From Oxyruncus cristatus (taxonomy: Eukaryota; Chordata; Aves; Passeriformes; Cotingidae), in assembly GCA_013399855.1 (NCBI GenBank), contig VXAY01002043.1, forward strand, positions 8,365-72,364: a DNA stretch of 64,000 nucleotides, written 5' to 3'. The notes beneath the pieces are model-generated. The model was given only the letters and a program-made list of their open reading frames with translations, was not told where the DNA came from and did no database searches. Below are positions 23,501 through 36,440 of the stretch, in pieces. Position numbers and translations under genes: made by a program. Each line of letters opens with the position of its first letter. The stretch's first letter is position 1.

Positions 23501-26500
23501 TCCTTGGAATCTCTGCTCCTCTTTTGAGGGAAGGGTTGTTTTTTTCTGAGTCTGGAATCCATTTCATCCCTCCTTTGTAAAGTTAAAAGAGGTCATCATG
23601 CTGTGAGGAAATGTAATGTGTTTGCTATGCTGGGTTTTGTAACCCTTTCGTGATGGTCAGTCCTTAGGTCTTAACCCATAACCAGTTAATATACCTATAC
23701 GCATAGTATTCTATAGGAGGAGTATAATGAAAAAAACCCCACTGTAACATTTTAAAACCATCAGTGAAAAAGGGAAACTTCAAGAGTGTAAAATATCTCT
23801 GAGTGTTTCAGTAAAACTCAGAAGTAATACATGGTTATCTTTCACACCACTTGCTTTTATTCCTCTGTTCTCTTTACATGCATGCAGACAGATAATTTCA
23901 ACTCTGCTGTTCTCTTTCTTTATCTGTTTATAATTGGAAATGCAAGCCAGTGCTGGTTCTTCTCTTGTCTGGATCACACAGGCAATGCCTTGGGTGCTAT
24001 AGCTAACACCAGTGACACAGAGATATATTTATTTACACCAGTCAGACACCAGGCTTTTCTCTACCAGTGGGGAAAAAATAACACTGACTTTCTTCTACTT
24101 CAAGTGAAACTGGACAATAACAGGTTCAGGAATTGCCTATTCTAATTTTCCAGGACAGGATCTTCCTGTCTGGGTATTTATACAGCAGCTACCACTGTGG
24201 TATCTAAACTCCCTATTGATTTATTAAAGTGCACTCATAAAGCTCTCTGTATTTTTTTTTCCCTTTCTCTGTTATTTTATGTGGTGTTATTGTGGGAAAG
24301 CGAGGTCAGTGGAAGAATGTTTTACATTTTGTTCTGAAAGTGCTGAGGTTTACAGCCACTCTTGATGTGTTCCAGAAGCAGCTATCACAATGTGGACCAG
24401 TTTCCAAGAAAACTCTGTCTCCTGCTTTCACGAGTTTCCTTCTGCCCTTTTGTGAGGAGTGGAGCTCCCCTGTGTGATCTCTCCGATAACACAAATAAAG
24501 TGAAATGGAATTTTTGGAAACTGAGGAAAAAATTCTTGATTTCACGTAATAAGTCATCAGCATCAGCTCAAACATTAGATGACTTCCAGCAGTTGCTTGT
24601 TCAGCAGATGGACTGTTGTGCTTTCCATCAGCTGGAGAATGTGTTTTGCTCTGTTTTGTTTTGTTTTCCTTTGTTTAAGCTTGGCAGGCACTTGATTATC
24701 TCTGATTGATATAGTCATAAGAGCCAGGAGGTATGGGGCTCGGTAAGCACGTGTGTCACTCTTTGAAGATGCAGCCAGAGCTCACAAAATAAAGGGCAGT
24801 TGTACCCTGGTTGAGTCTGAGACATTTTGGGTGCCCACACAGGGAGGATGAGGAAGCACCTTCTCTTTAGATGTGTGAATAGCAGCAGTAACTTGAATGG
24901 AATGGGAATACTACTGGAAAGGAAGCTTTGCACCTACTTTTCTCAGCTCTGGCCAAAACAAATTGTTCCTCAATTGTTGAGTTGTTCTTTAACTGTGAAG
25001 CCAACAGACTAAAAAATTTGAGCGCATTCTGGGAATAGCAGTATTTTAATGGGGTGATTTAGAGGTAAAAACCTGCTCATGTGTTTCTGTCATTCTTGGT
25101 CATGATATCTCAGAGTCTTCACAGGGTGGTTGGACAGGATGAAGCTGAAAGCAGGGCCCAAATGAAAATGTACACACCTGTAGTCTGGAAAGAAAGGGTG
25201 CAGAGAATAGTTATGAGAAGGTGTGAGACATGGGCACGTTATGGTCTTACACCATCTGAGGGAAGACAGCAGAGCCTCAGCTCTACCACGCCGTGTAGGG
25301 GTGCAGACATCTTGGATCCTTGGAAGAATGGATGTCAAGCCTCAGGCTTTGCAGCACAATTGCTGATAAAAATCTCCAACAACTACAGTGCCGCTCCAAA
25401 TATTTGCAGTAAGTCCCAGACCATGCACAGCTGTGCAATAGCTGATCCCTGCCCATGACGTGCCATAGGAAGGGGTGAACATTTATCAATGACACAATTG
25501 ATTTCTGTAGACATTCCTGTCTGTCCTCAAACCCTCCAGAGCTCTGACTGACTGGCATACTCTCTACTGTGGTGGCAAGGATGGGATGGGGTGGGGTGTC
25601 TGTAGGGAAAGAGTGTCACTACTGGGAAGATCTGGTTAGTGGAGTATTGCAGAAGTTTTCTGAGCATGCACAAGGTAACATATGGATGTTTTCTGTGGAC
25701 AGAAGCAGAATATTCTAGGGCACCCAGAATATTTGCCTAAAACTTGCATACTTAAAAGCAAAGCAAACCAGTGATATTTAAAATCTATAAATATTTTTGG
25801 GCATTTTAAAACAAATTCAAATTAAATTGGTACCTGCAAAAGCCAATATGTTGTAAATTAAAACCTCCATGAGCAAAAACTGTTCCAGTGCCTTTTTTTT
25901 TTCTTTTTTTTTTCTTTTTAATTTTTTTTTTTTTTTTTAATTAATATGTATTAAATGCAGCCAGCACTTGTTCATCATTGTGCTGTGCTGATACTGGAAC
26001 AGACATAAATATAATCAAACCCAGGTCTCTTTTTTTCTCTCCCCTTCATTTCCATTCTGACCAATGCATTTTAATTCAGTCCATATGAATGAAGTTCAGC
26101 CATTAATTTTATATAACCTGATCTATGCCACAGAATAAATAATACAGTATCCATTGCCAAGTTAGAACACTCTAACTGAAATAGATATGTGCATTTAGTG
26201 AAGCCAAGCCGTAATTTGCTTGAACCAATATTAGTAAGGCAGCCAACATATGGGATTTTAAACCCAAAGTACATTTGTAAATGGGCTTTTATAATGCAAA
26301 TGGATATACATTTTTCCAAAGCAGTGTATATTCAGTAAAACCCACCAGCTTCCTGAGTGTCAGCTGATACAGCAGTGGATAATGTGCTATCTTTCCTCTT
26401 TTCAATTTCATGTTTATTGAACATCTTTCCATATTTGTTTAGTTTGATTTATTTTGTTTCTGGCAGAAACGTCTTTAAAAGCATAATTCTTTCCTGTGAT

Positions 26501-27637
26501 TTCAGGTTCACTCTCCTATTTCTCAGTAGCAGTCCAATGTCTTAAATTAATCTGCAAGGAAAGGCCTATTTCCAATATACACCTGTAATTATTTTGCAGT
26601 CTTCTCCAACCTTGACATTGCGCATTCTTAAATAGTCATGGAATTGAACCACCCACATGAAAAGTTTTCAGAAAAGAGGTGCTGAGACATTTCTATCTAT
26701 CTGGTCTGCATGTGGCAACTTATTTTGAGCATTGATCTGGATGAAGAAAAATGTTTTTATCTCGGTTGAATATACTAATCCACAAAAGTGCTTCTGTCAT
26801 TCACATTTTCAGCTGCTGAAAGTTCCATTAGTGCATCCTTTTCAGGTTTTACCATAAGAAAAAAGTTGAACTTCTTTAGTGTGGTTCACCAAAGCAGGAA
26901 ACCTGTAGCTGATGGTAATTTTGGAGGAGGTGAGAACTGATGTTGGTGACAATAAACTGTGCAATTACATGGTTGCACAACAAAATTTCTTCCTAGCTCC
27001 AGATGTTAATGAGTCTGGCGAAAATAAATGGCCAACCTTCCCTCCATACGTGTTACTGAGCCTGTAAAATATGATCAGCCCCTTTGTGCTTGAACAGACC
27101 TTTGGGGTTTTGGTTTTCTGGATGTATAATAATGGACTAAAATAAACACAGAAGGTTGACCACCAAAAACCCTTGACTGCTTGTGCTTCAGGCCATTCCC
27201 AAGAAGTCACTGAAGGAAAATGTGAAGTCTCCAATGTCTCCAACCAAACTTGGCTCTTACCTCAGATTTTGATGTCTGGCACATATTACAGCAGAGATGG
27301 CTTATAGATAGAAAAGGCAAACCCTGAGCTGAGTGTATAGGTATGTACTCCACGTGATAAACTATATTACAATTTTTCCTCACTTTTGAATGATCTGAAG
27401 ATTTAGTTTCTAGGGTATAAAAGCTTCTGGTTTCTCTCATTAAATATATTTTGCAGAAATGTTAAAGTAGTTATTTAACTTTATTTTTAACATAACAAAC
27501 CAAAAGTTTTTTGTGGGTGATTTTGGGGCAGCAGCAAGATGATTGTCTTACTTTGCAGAACTTTCTTGAAGGCAACTGATGCTTTGACAATAAATAAATC
27601 AATGCAGTTATACAAACAGGAAGGCGGGGTCAAGCCC
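20570..27637. other. Long unique stretch without supported gene
   Basis: Seven kilobases with no CR1, no recognised gene and no RNA gene. The longest frames (125 codons at 25081-25458; 115 at 24362-24709) have no recognisable motif, no signal peptide and no splice-site framing. Simple sequence includes A runs (about 21299-21317 and 22659-22671) and a T-rich block at 25892-25940. This is the longest transposon-poor interval besides 52-60.7 kb. Confidence 0.5.
25892..25940. repeat. T-rich low-complexity block
   Basis: Nearly pure T with four interrupting C or AA positions, ending in a TTAATTAA palindrome. No retroelement body is attached on either side. Confidence 0.85.
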
Positions 27638-27883
27638 TGTTGCAACAGAACAAGGGGTAATGGTTTCATCCTAAAGGAGAATAGAGTAAGGTTAGATGGA
27701 AGAAGATATTTTTTAACAATGAGAGGGGTGACACACTGCCACAGGTGCTCCAGAGGGGTTGTGGAGGTCACATCCTTGGAAACATGGAAGGCCAGGTTGA
27801 ACAGGGCTCTGAACAACTCAGTCTAGTTGAAGATGACCTTTAAGATCCATTTCAACACAAACTGTGATTCCATAGTTCTATGA
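27638..27883 (+). mobile_element. CR1 LINE 3' fragment
   Basis: Forward CR1 3' end: 'caacagaacaaggggtaatg', 'gtaaggttagatggaagaag', 'ccacaggtgctccagagggg', 'aaggccaggttgaacagggc', 'ctttaagatccatttcaaca', then the tail 'gattccatagttctatga'. The body departs from the neighbouring copies ('ggagaatagagtaagg' for the usual 'agaggggagattta'), so it is a separate and older subtype. The 5' side is truncated. Confidence 0.9.
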
Positions 27884-28700
27884 AACTCTGTTTTAAATCT
27901 CTTCATCCATGTTCTCAAAGAATATTAATTTGTTATTCTACTTTTCCCCTCATAATTATTATTATTTACCCAAAACAGTTATGTACTTAGAGTACTGAAA
28001 GTCTTATCTATAGTCATCACAAGCTTAAACTGAGCACAAAACTGGAAAAAAACCAAACATAGAAGAGCATAACTTTACCCTTCATCTGTCCTACATGTGA
28101 AACAGGTTAGTCACCAAAATATATATGTTAGAACAGATGATCAACTTGCTTTCTCATTTCCACTCTGTCAGTGTCTGCATCTGAACCAATTGTCTTGATT
28201 CCAGTTGCGATAAGTGGAGATACAGTCGATTTATTCAACATGGCTTAGATCTGTACAGTCACTGGACTTCCCTCAATGCAGGTGATCTCATACTATTTTA
28301 GGGTGAGAGGAACCGTATTCTCTCGACCACTATGTTTTTGTTTCTCAACAACATTGAGAAATAAGAGCATTAAGGTGGGATGAATAGTATACTTGTCTGG
28401 AAAGATCGGGGTGCAATCCAGACCTCAAGGTAGATTCAGGTGAAACTCACACTGATTTGAGTTCCCAGGTATCCTTCAGTTCTCAGGGGAAAAAGAAAAA
28501 AAAAAAAAAAGAGGTTTTTCTGACTCCTCTTGCTCACTGGTGCTATACTGACACTGTTGGGATTATGCCACTATCCTTACATGAGGATTTGGCCCTGAAT
28601 TACTCATTTATGGCGTGAGGACAAGCAATATTACTACAGACCCACATTAAAAAAGGAAATTTGTTTCTTATGAAATCAGTTAACAGACACAAAACCCATT

Positions 28701-28860
28701 TGAAATTAATGGAAACTAATTGAAAGTAATGGAGAATTACCTGAAAATGTAGCACGAGTAGATGAAATTAATTGAAGATAATTGATAGTGACTGGAATTA
28801 ATAAAAAATTGAAACAAATTGGGCCTAATTGAAATTTATTGAAAATGAATTAAACTCAAT
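28701..28860 (+). repeat. Degenerate 10-bp periodic repeat (GAAANTAATT)
   Basis: Successive decamers read 'tgaaattaat', 'ggaaactaat', 'tgaaagtaat', and later 'gaaattaatt', 'gaagataatt', 'gatagtgact', 'gaaacaaatt', 'gggcctaatt', 'gaaatttatt'. The period is 10 bp, with one spacing shift around 28731-28762 and a longer unit around 28794-28810. Decamers at 28861-28920 are weaker. A-tracts repeated every helical turn predict intrinsically bent DNA. No known avian satellite is recognised. Confidence 0.7.
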
Positions 28861-30829
28861 AACTCAAAACCTATTAAATTTAATAGAATCTAATTCATAT
28901 TAAATTTATGCAACATTTAATAGTAACATAACATTCTTAAAAGGGATTTTTATTACATGTTTTACTTGTATAATGCTATACTAATATAACAGTAAGAATA
29001 AATTTTAATGGAAAAAAAAAGGTACAAACCACAGAAACTTCAGGCTCCTTCTCGAATACTTATGGGGATGGTGTGTGAAACTGATAACAAAAGATCTTGA
29101 CAGGCTTTAGTTGGATTAAAATAAAGTCTTACGGATTTTATATCACCGTTGAGGCTTTTATTAGAGTTTAATGAGAACATTCTACCCATTAAGATGTTGG
29201 TTTTGATTTGATAAATAACTTTTTGACCAGATATTCAATCCAGCATCCATCCTTTGCCAGTGTACTGTGACAACCCTTATTTTTTTTTTCTTTAAAGATT
29301 AAGTATTTTAAATCTTATGAGTGCCCTTACAGACTTCCTTCTGTTATATTACCAGAATTTTTACCAGCTACTGCCACATCCCCCAATACTTGTCAGTTGA
29401 AAGAACGAAATACTTTTTCACATAAGCCCATTAATAGATATATTCAGCCCAATGTTTGAATTACACTTTTTGTGGATGCGTGTTCTGGCTGTAATTTGGA
29501 GGAAGCTGAAGGATAACGTGAAATATTTTTTTAGTGAACTGGCACACTGAGATCCCGTTATTCCAAGAATGAGAAGGACAAAGAAACCAGAAAAATCAGG
29601 AAGAAAATATAAAATTAGAATGAATTGTATTAAATTGAGTAGTTCTCAAACTAATAAAAATACTTACAATATTTCTACGGGCTCTAGTTCTAATTAAGAA
29701 AAAACATGGAAGTGTACATGGAAGACTAATACCTTTTAGAAAAGCTGAAAAAGTAGGTGCTACTTTTGAAAAAACAATGCCCTGTAATGGCAAAAAACCA
29801 AAACAACCCCCCCAAGTGTTTTAGCTGAGCACAGAGTTTAAACTAAACACAGGGTTTAACTTTTTGTTTCTTTGTTTGTTTTTGCTTTTGACCATCTACT
29901 CAGTGAAAATCTCGGGGAGGGTAAGAATTGTGAAAAAATACTGGTAATTTAATAGTTATAAGTGCTTAACAGAGGCCTGCAAGGATTGGTGGTGTCAAAC
30001 AAATCTGGATTTCTTATTCACGCACATGAAAATCCCTACTGTTTATTTGTACATATCTGACAGTTTGTTGGAAAAATTAAGCAAAGGTAACAGAACTCCT
30101 TTACTTCATTAGTCTTTTCTTGTGGCACCTACACAACTGATGGAGTTTAATCCTAGTTTTAGGAGGCAAATAAATTGTGATTCAACTGGAAACTAGGATA
30201 CATAATTTAGGAGGCTGAATATAGGTTTTTACAAAGATGTTTCTGGCATCACTTCTCAGTGTGGCCATTGAAAATCAGTCAGTGCAGTCAATGGAGCCTA
30301 AAGTTATTCAGCTGACTAAACATGGATGTCTTCTTTAGGTCAGATAAATTAGGTCTCTGGACTCCGCTGAGTATATTGGGGCTTGATTCTGCCCTACACA
30401 CAGCACTGACTGCCATTCAAAAATGTGTTGGGGATCTGAATAATCCATGGCAGACATTTCATGGGATCTGCAGGGTACTTTTGGTCAGCTGGAGATCATC
30501 CAGGATGCCTTAGGAATCTCAAAGATTTTTCTTTTTTTTGTTTTTATGTTAAAGATGCTTAATCATGTCCTTGCTAGCAATGGAAATGTACACACTTAGG
30601 TCACATAGTTATCTACATGCCGATCTCTAAATTTATGTATTTTAACCAACAAGTTGATTCATACCACTAGTTGAACCTGGCAATTGAAGTCAGGGTAGAG
30701 GGTACTTCATGCACTTCATTGTGGTTTGCACTTAGCAGTCAGTAGGTGGATTTTACTGGTATTTCCAGAAAGAATTTTGGTTTGGAAAATGCATTTGTTT
30801 ATAATAAAGTGTAGGGACGCTTTCTGACA

Positions 30830-30960
30830 AGAAAATTAAGAAAAGGAAGAATCTGGGAGAACTTAAGAAAAGAAGAGCCATAGAAGAAGAAGCAAAGAAA
30901 AAGAGGAGAATTGAGAAAAGAGAAAAATGAAAAACAACATAAGGAGATAGAAGGAATGAG
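30830..30960. repeat. Purine-rich low-complexity patch
   Basis: AAG, GAA and AGG words dominate the plus strand with scattered pyrimidines. It is weaker than the tracts at 16.6 and 56.0 kb. Confidence 0.7.
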
Positions 30961-31887
30961 AACTTCTGGAATAGACTCTACACAATTACCATCCTGTCTG
31001 TACAAAACAAGTTTCATGTGTTCTTAGACAAATTCCCAAGAGCTTGCTGTGACAGCCATAAGTGGTAGTGTACTGTGCTACAGGTTCTGATGCCACGCAG
31101 AAACTAGGAAAAACTGCCTCCCCCTTAAGGCTCCCAAAGCGTAAATAGCTTTTGTAGCAGTTGTCTGGGAAGTTCTGATGGGAAACAAAGCGCATTGCGA
31201 AGCTCTGGGGAGAACTGTGAAATGCTCCTCTGGAATGAAACCTGAAACTGAAATCCATCCATCCCCATTTGTCACTGTAAGTTAATGGCCTGCTCTGCCT
31301 GATGCGATATAGCAGACAAGCCTCTTTGATTTACTGATTATTTGGGTAATGTTTAAGCCACATACACTGCCAGGTAACACTATGGATTCTCCCTGGCCTC
31401 TCACCCTATTTACCCGTATCCAGTTTCCTGGTGAGACATGATTTTCCTTGATTAAGCACTCCAGTTTAATTCTAAAATGGCAACAGTGACATAAGACACA
31501 TAATCCTTTTGAGTTGAGAAAACAACACCACATGATTTTTGGGTGGCAAAGGGCACATAAATTGACTTCCCTGTCCTGTGTTTTTGATTTCAGCCAGAAA
31601 CATGTGGGATGGCAGAAGAGAGGAAAATAAAGTGGATCCTTTGAGTATTTAAATTGATCAGTGTAACCTGTTGCAGTGCTACACCACCTTCCCACACCAC
31701 GACATGTGTTTATTTTATGGTTGGCTCCACCTGGAAAGAATACAGGAACATCATCTTGTTAACTACCACCAAATGTGCTGATTTTGGATCCCCTCTCAAC
31801 CTCCTCTTCCCAAAAATAAATGAGACCAGGGCTTAGGCCTGTGGTAGATCATGTAACCCAGGATCCTCATGATTTCTTTAACTCCCC

Positions 31888-31972
31888 AGTGGACCTCTTC
31901 TAGAATTTCAAAATCTTTCTTTATTTGAGGAACACAAAACTCTACATAGTGGTTGCCCATCAGATTAGTCAC
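31888..31972 (-). mobile_element. Probable ancient CR1 fragment
   Basis: On the minus strand the order of words 'ggacctcttctagaatttca', 'aaatctttctttatttgagg' and 'aacacaaaactctacatagt' matches the part of CR1 just upstream of the usual 3' fragments (compare 'tccacatcctccttacgttg' in the copy ending at 32812). Divergence is high and no tail is left. A 96-codon minus-strand frame across this piece is repeat-derived. Confidence 0.5.
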
Positions 31973-32190
31973 TTGCTTAATTATTTTAGGCCTTGCACGG
32001 AATAGAAAATGTCTCACAAACAGCAAATGGAGGGTAATAGAAGGACCTCTTAGTATACCAGAGATTTGTCTAATTATAATTTGCACAAAAATAAGTCAAA
32101 TAGTCAGAAATTAAGTTTTTAAAAGGTTTTTCTGTCCCATTGCTTTCTGGGAAGAAAAAGAATATAGAACTTGCAGCTGTTTTATCAGAC

Positions 32191-32812
32191 CATAGAATCA
32201 TAGAGTGGTTTGAGCTGGAAGGGACCTTAAAGATCACCTCATTCCAGCCTTCCTGCCATAGGCAGAAACATTATCCCAGGTTGCTCCAAGCCCCATCCAA
32301 CCCGGCCTTAGACAGTTCCAGGAACGGGGCAGCCACAGCTTCTCTGGGCAACCTGTGCCAGGGCCTCCCCACCCTCACAGCCAAGAATTTTTTCACAATA
32401 TGTAATATAAACCATCCCTCTTTCAATTTAAAGATTATTCCCCTTATGCTGTCACTATATTCCTTGTCCAAAGTCCCTCTCCAGCTCTCCTGGAGCCCCT
32501 TTAGGCACTGGAAGGGGCTCTCAGGTCTCTCTCTTGAGCCTTCTCTTCTCCAAGCTGAATACCTCCAGCTCTCCCAACCTACTTACAGAGCAACGGTTTT
32601 CCAGACCTCAGAGCATCTCTGTGGTCCCTTCTGGGCTTGCTTCAGCAGATCCACATCCTCCTTACGTTGGGGACCCCAGAGCTGGATGCACCAGATGAGG
32701 CTGGGTCTCACAGGAGTGGAAAAGAGAGCAGAATCTCCTGCTTTGACCTGCTGCCCACGCTGCTTTTGATGCAGCCCAGGACATGGTTGGTTTCTGGGCT
32801 GCTAAAATGATG
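32191..32812 (-). mobile_element. CR1 LINE, longest 3' fragment in the window
   Basis: About 620 bp of minus-strand CR1. The tail 'catagaatcatagagtggtt' leads through 'ggcaacctgtgccagggcct', 'agtccctctccagctctcct', 'ccttctcttctccaagctga', 'atccacatcctccttacgtt' and 'ccagagctggatgcaccaga' to 'gcagcccaggacatggttgg', where it is truncated. It therefore extends further 5' than the other copies. The 209-codon plus-strand frame across it is antisense to CR1 and not a gene. Confidence 0.96.
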
Positions 32813-34200
32813 GCCTGTGCTTAGGATTCCATAATAGGTCTATAAGAACATTTGGGAGGAGAGAAAGACCTTGAAATAAGAATCATTAATGTGCTAAATC
32901 ACCTAGAAATATATGCTGCAACAGCTTTTTCAGCAATAAAAGCATGTTGCATAGTTAATGTGTTTCTCAGACCAGTCTGGTTTTTTACCAAATGGCTTTG
33001 ACTGGCCAAGGAGATTTCTGAGGAGATGGGTCAACTTCTGTGATTAGCTCTGCTCATTCAAAATTGCTGTTTAGATATTCTGAACTGTCACATACCACCA
33101 CAGCGTGAAAATACACTTTTGCCCTTTCTTATAAGTTTTGAATTACATTATAACACAGCTCAACATTATTCAGTATCAGCTTCTTCCCCCTTCATCTTCT
33201 TTTCATTGTATTTATTTATTTATATGTATTCTGATAATAACATCCTTGGGGGCATTGTGTAGGCAAGACATGTATTTTGGCCTCCTACTTTCCTCAGGAG
33301 TGCAATTGCCTTGTGGTAATTATAAGATGTCATATGTTATTATGAAGTTACCTTATTGCTCAAACACATCAGGGATATCTGATAACGTAATTACTTCACC
33401 TTATAAAAATATTATAAATCATGTATGGGTAACATTGTTTTTTTTTCATATTAAAGCTGTCTGAAGAATTATTACGTTGCCCGGAATGGGAAAATCCCGG
33501 TATGGATAGCGTTATGTTCCCTAAGACCACAGTAGGCAATGGCAGTATTAAAAAAAAAAAAATAAATTAACATGAGAGGTTAAAGAAAACACAGAAAGAA
33601 AACATGGCTTCTTTCTAAAGGTCTGGGAGGAGAACAAACTGTCATCTAAATGGGTATATTCCACATGTTAATAATAGGTTTGTGTTTGTCTTTATTTTTC
33701 CTTGATTTTCTCCTTCCTCCTCTAATTTCCCAGCTTTCCCGAGTGTAATATAATTGTTATAAAAGCAAATCAATAAGCACTTGAAACGTTGGCTATTGTA
33801 CAAAGAAGGGTACTTCTATTGGCCATCACTTTAATAACATCTAATGATTATTTCTCCTTCTTTCAGCTTCTGAGGTTTCCCAGAACTTTATTGATTAGAG
33901 CTCATGACAGAGTTCAGATTATAATTAAAAATCATCAATGAGCGAACAGAATGCAGTTCTACTTAGCAATCAACTGAACAGATAATCACTAGGTTAGGTG
34001 ATGTGACCACAAAATATTTCCAATAGTTCCAGGTAGAGAGTAATTGAAAGTCACTTCATGGGTCACAATTCAGCAGGGCTTCACTGAGTCTTAGAGAGAG
34101 GCTTCTGTATCGTAAGTAAATAGGTAGTGTTCAATAGGCAAGTATCTTAAGTAAATAGGTAGCTCTAAATCAAACTCTGTCACAACCAGGGTTCCTGAAT
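32813..34200. other. Unique stretch without supported gene
   Basis: No gene. It includes a possible splice acceptor with branch-point-like CTAATGA (about 33840-33866) and a 20-bp sequence repeated with a 35-bp period (34107-34162). Confidence 0.5.
34107..34162 (+). repeat. Partial tandem duplication, 35-bp period
   Basis: The sequence 'taagtaaataggtag', preceded by 'gtatc' and one variable base, occurs at 34107-34127 and again at 34142-34162. This is 20 of 21 identical, indicating a recent local duplication. Confidence 0.8.
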
Positions 34201-34535
34201 CATAGAATCACAGAATGGTTTGGGTTGGAAGGGGCCCTAAAGCTCATCTCTTTCTAACCTCCTGTCAAGGGCAGGGACACCTTCCATTAGACCAGGTTGC
34301 TCCAAGCCTCATCCAACCTGTCCTTGACCAGGGGTGAGGCAGCCTGTGCCAGTGTCTCACCAACCACACAGTAAAGAGTTTCTTCCATATATCCAACCTA
34401 AATTTTCCCCCTTTCAGTTTGAACTGTTTACTCCTTGTCCTATCACTACAGTTTCTTACAAAGAGTTCACCTCTGGCTTCCCTGTAAGCTCAATTCAGCT
34501 ACTGGAAGGATGCTGTGAAACTCTCCTGTGGATCT
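34201..34535 (-). mobile_element. CR1 LINE 3' fragment
   Basis: Minus-strand CR1 with a clean tail ('catagaatcacagaatggtt') and 'gggttggaaggggccctaaa', 'accaggttgctccaagcctc', 'cagtaaagagtttcttccat', 'ctccttgtcctatcactaca' and 'tactggaaggatgctgtgaa'. A deletion near 34325 removes most of the 'ggccttgaacacttccagg' and 'cacagcttctctggg' region, giving 'gaccaggggtgaggcagcct'. Confidence 0.95.
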
Positions 34536-36440
34536 GGGATCAAGTAATGGGGAAGCAGGAAGAAAAATTACAAACCTATTGTTGGATAGAGAGGACAAGA
34601 ATCAGCATCAGTCCAAGTACTTTGATTTGGAACATAAACATCTCCAGAAGGGCTCTGACTAAATTCAGCTACAAATTTAGCTGATAAACTGAGATTTACA
34701 CCACTAACTATATGGAAGCAATCTAGTTTAATGAGAAGGAGTGGACAAAGAGCCTAGAGACCTGAACTCTTTCTCTTATACCTGCTGCTTTATGATCTGA
34801 GAGCTTCTTTTTCTACCAGTTAACTTTGCCTATAATAAGTACCCACATTTGAGAATATAAGTCCTGGGTATCACAATCCGTACTAGATCTTTTATACCAA
34901 ACAATTATTTTTCTTACATACATTTCAAAACCTGCCTTTTAAGACCTGGAAGCTCTAAATATTGTCCACCCTTTTATCCAGCATTCCACACAAACTGATT
35001 TATAAGATGCACTGGGAATTGCTAAATAGCTTCAGCTTTGTCACAATATTCTGAGAATCTCATCTATATTCCTTCTGGTTGTTAAACTGGCATCAAGTTA
35101 AATAATTAAACAAATATGAGGGAAGAGGGTGCTTTTAATTTTATGGCCTACCCATGGCCCTCTCATGTACTCTCCAGTTTGGAGGATGCTCTCGGTAAGC
35201 CTGTGGAACTGGGCAGAGGGAATCCCTTCTTTCTCACAATAATGCAAGCCCTCTGGGAAATCATACTGAATGCATTCATCTGAATCAACCTTCAAACCAG
35301 TCACTTTACCATAGATCTGCTTTGTGCTTCAGCTTAAAAACTGCTTAAAAGGCAGGACAGTTATCTCTTACAGTGAGGGAGTTAAATATATGGGACCCAC
35401 TGTCAGTCTTCATATAGCCCGTGTGAGTTTGCATAAATTATTTACAGTCATTTTGATGCACCTTAGAAAGAGTCAGTAGCCCACTTAACTTTAACCTACT
35501 TTATCCTTGCTGTTTACTATGCATTGTCTGGAATCACAGGCCTGGTAATCCTTTCAACACCTTTGCTGTGTCCAATTCACTTGGAATGGAACAGTCTAGA
35601 GTCATCATGTGCCATCATCCCAGCAGCAGGGCCTCCCTGATCGTGTAGGAATTTCTACATGTTAGAACTGCAAAAAGTTACTCTCCATCATTATCATTAT
35701 CATTGTCATCAATAAATGGATGAAAAATGTCCACGTAATGCAGAGCCCACAGTAGGACACAGACCATTTCACTGTTACCTGTATTTGCAAAATTGCTATT
35801 ACTGTCTGTCTTCTTAGGTTCTGCATGCTTAGGTTCAGCTGCTCATGGTTTGTTTTTTTTTTTTCTGTTTGAGACTGATTAGCACACAATTAGGTATGAG
35901 GAGTAATTCTTTTCTTTTCTATAGCAGCATTTTGGAAGTAGTTCACTAAGGAATTTCTATTTGTGGTAACAGGCATGTGTGTACATCTGGGCCTGAAATC
36001 TGCCTTCAGGGGCCTCCTCTTTGTCCAGGCAAGGGATGGAAAGAATAATGCGCAAAAGCTTCTTACCAAATGATTGCTGCACTCTGCTGGTCAGGCTTGA
36101 TGAGCCACTGAAAGCTTGGGCTTATTTAGAGAGCAAGGCAGTAAGAATATGTGTGCAAATGGAAATTTGGGAATAGACTAAACAGCACTGCTTCTTCCCT
36201 ATATATATATATTGTTAGGAACCATTTAGTTTTGAGTGAAAATTTGCTTCGAGTGTGCAGGGCTGAGTCCTTGAATTCTTTGTATGAATGCAGGCACTTC
36301 ATGTCCCATGGCAACAGAAAGGGTGCCCCAGTAAGAAATGATTCAGACAGAGCGCCACACTTTCATTAGTCCAAGATGAAATCACAAGCAAGTGAAATGT
36401 CAAGAGATAAACACCCCCTGCATGACCATTTGGGGTAGAT
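34536..36440. other. Unique stretch without supported gene
   Basis: No gene is supported. A minus-strand frame (35098 to about 35325) has a protein-like composition but no family resemblance and no good splice sites. A short TA microsatellite lies at 36201-36212 and a T run at 35850-35864. Confidence 0.5.

Larger units (their letters stand above)
27884..31887. other. Unique stretch; periodic AT-rich DNA, no gene
   Basis: No gene is supported. It includes an A run (28492-28510), the 10-bp periodic block at 28701-28860, and a purine-rich patch (30830-30960). The longest frame free of repeats in the window (137 codons, minus strand, 31282-31695) is Cys-rich but resembles no family I recognise, so I treat it as a chance frame. 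Confidence 0.5.

Noticed and set aside
24362..25458. Frames of 115 and 125 codons on the plus strand
   Set aside because: Featureless composition, overlapping minus-strand frames of similar length, and no splice or regulatory context.
31282..31695. 137-codon Cys-rich minus-strand frame
   Set aside because: No recognisable domain, signal or splice framing; cysteine spacing is irregular. Likely chance, though it is the longest frame free of repeats.
32140..32769. 209-codon plus-strand open frame, the second longest in the window
   Set aside because: It runs antisense through the CR1 at 32191-32812; its peptide is the reverse reading of CR1 3' sequence.
35098..35325. Minus-strand frame with a protein-like composition (about 75 codons)
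   Set aside because: No family resemblance; the only upstream AG lacks a pyrimidine tract.
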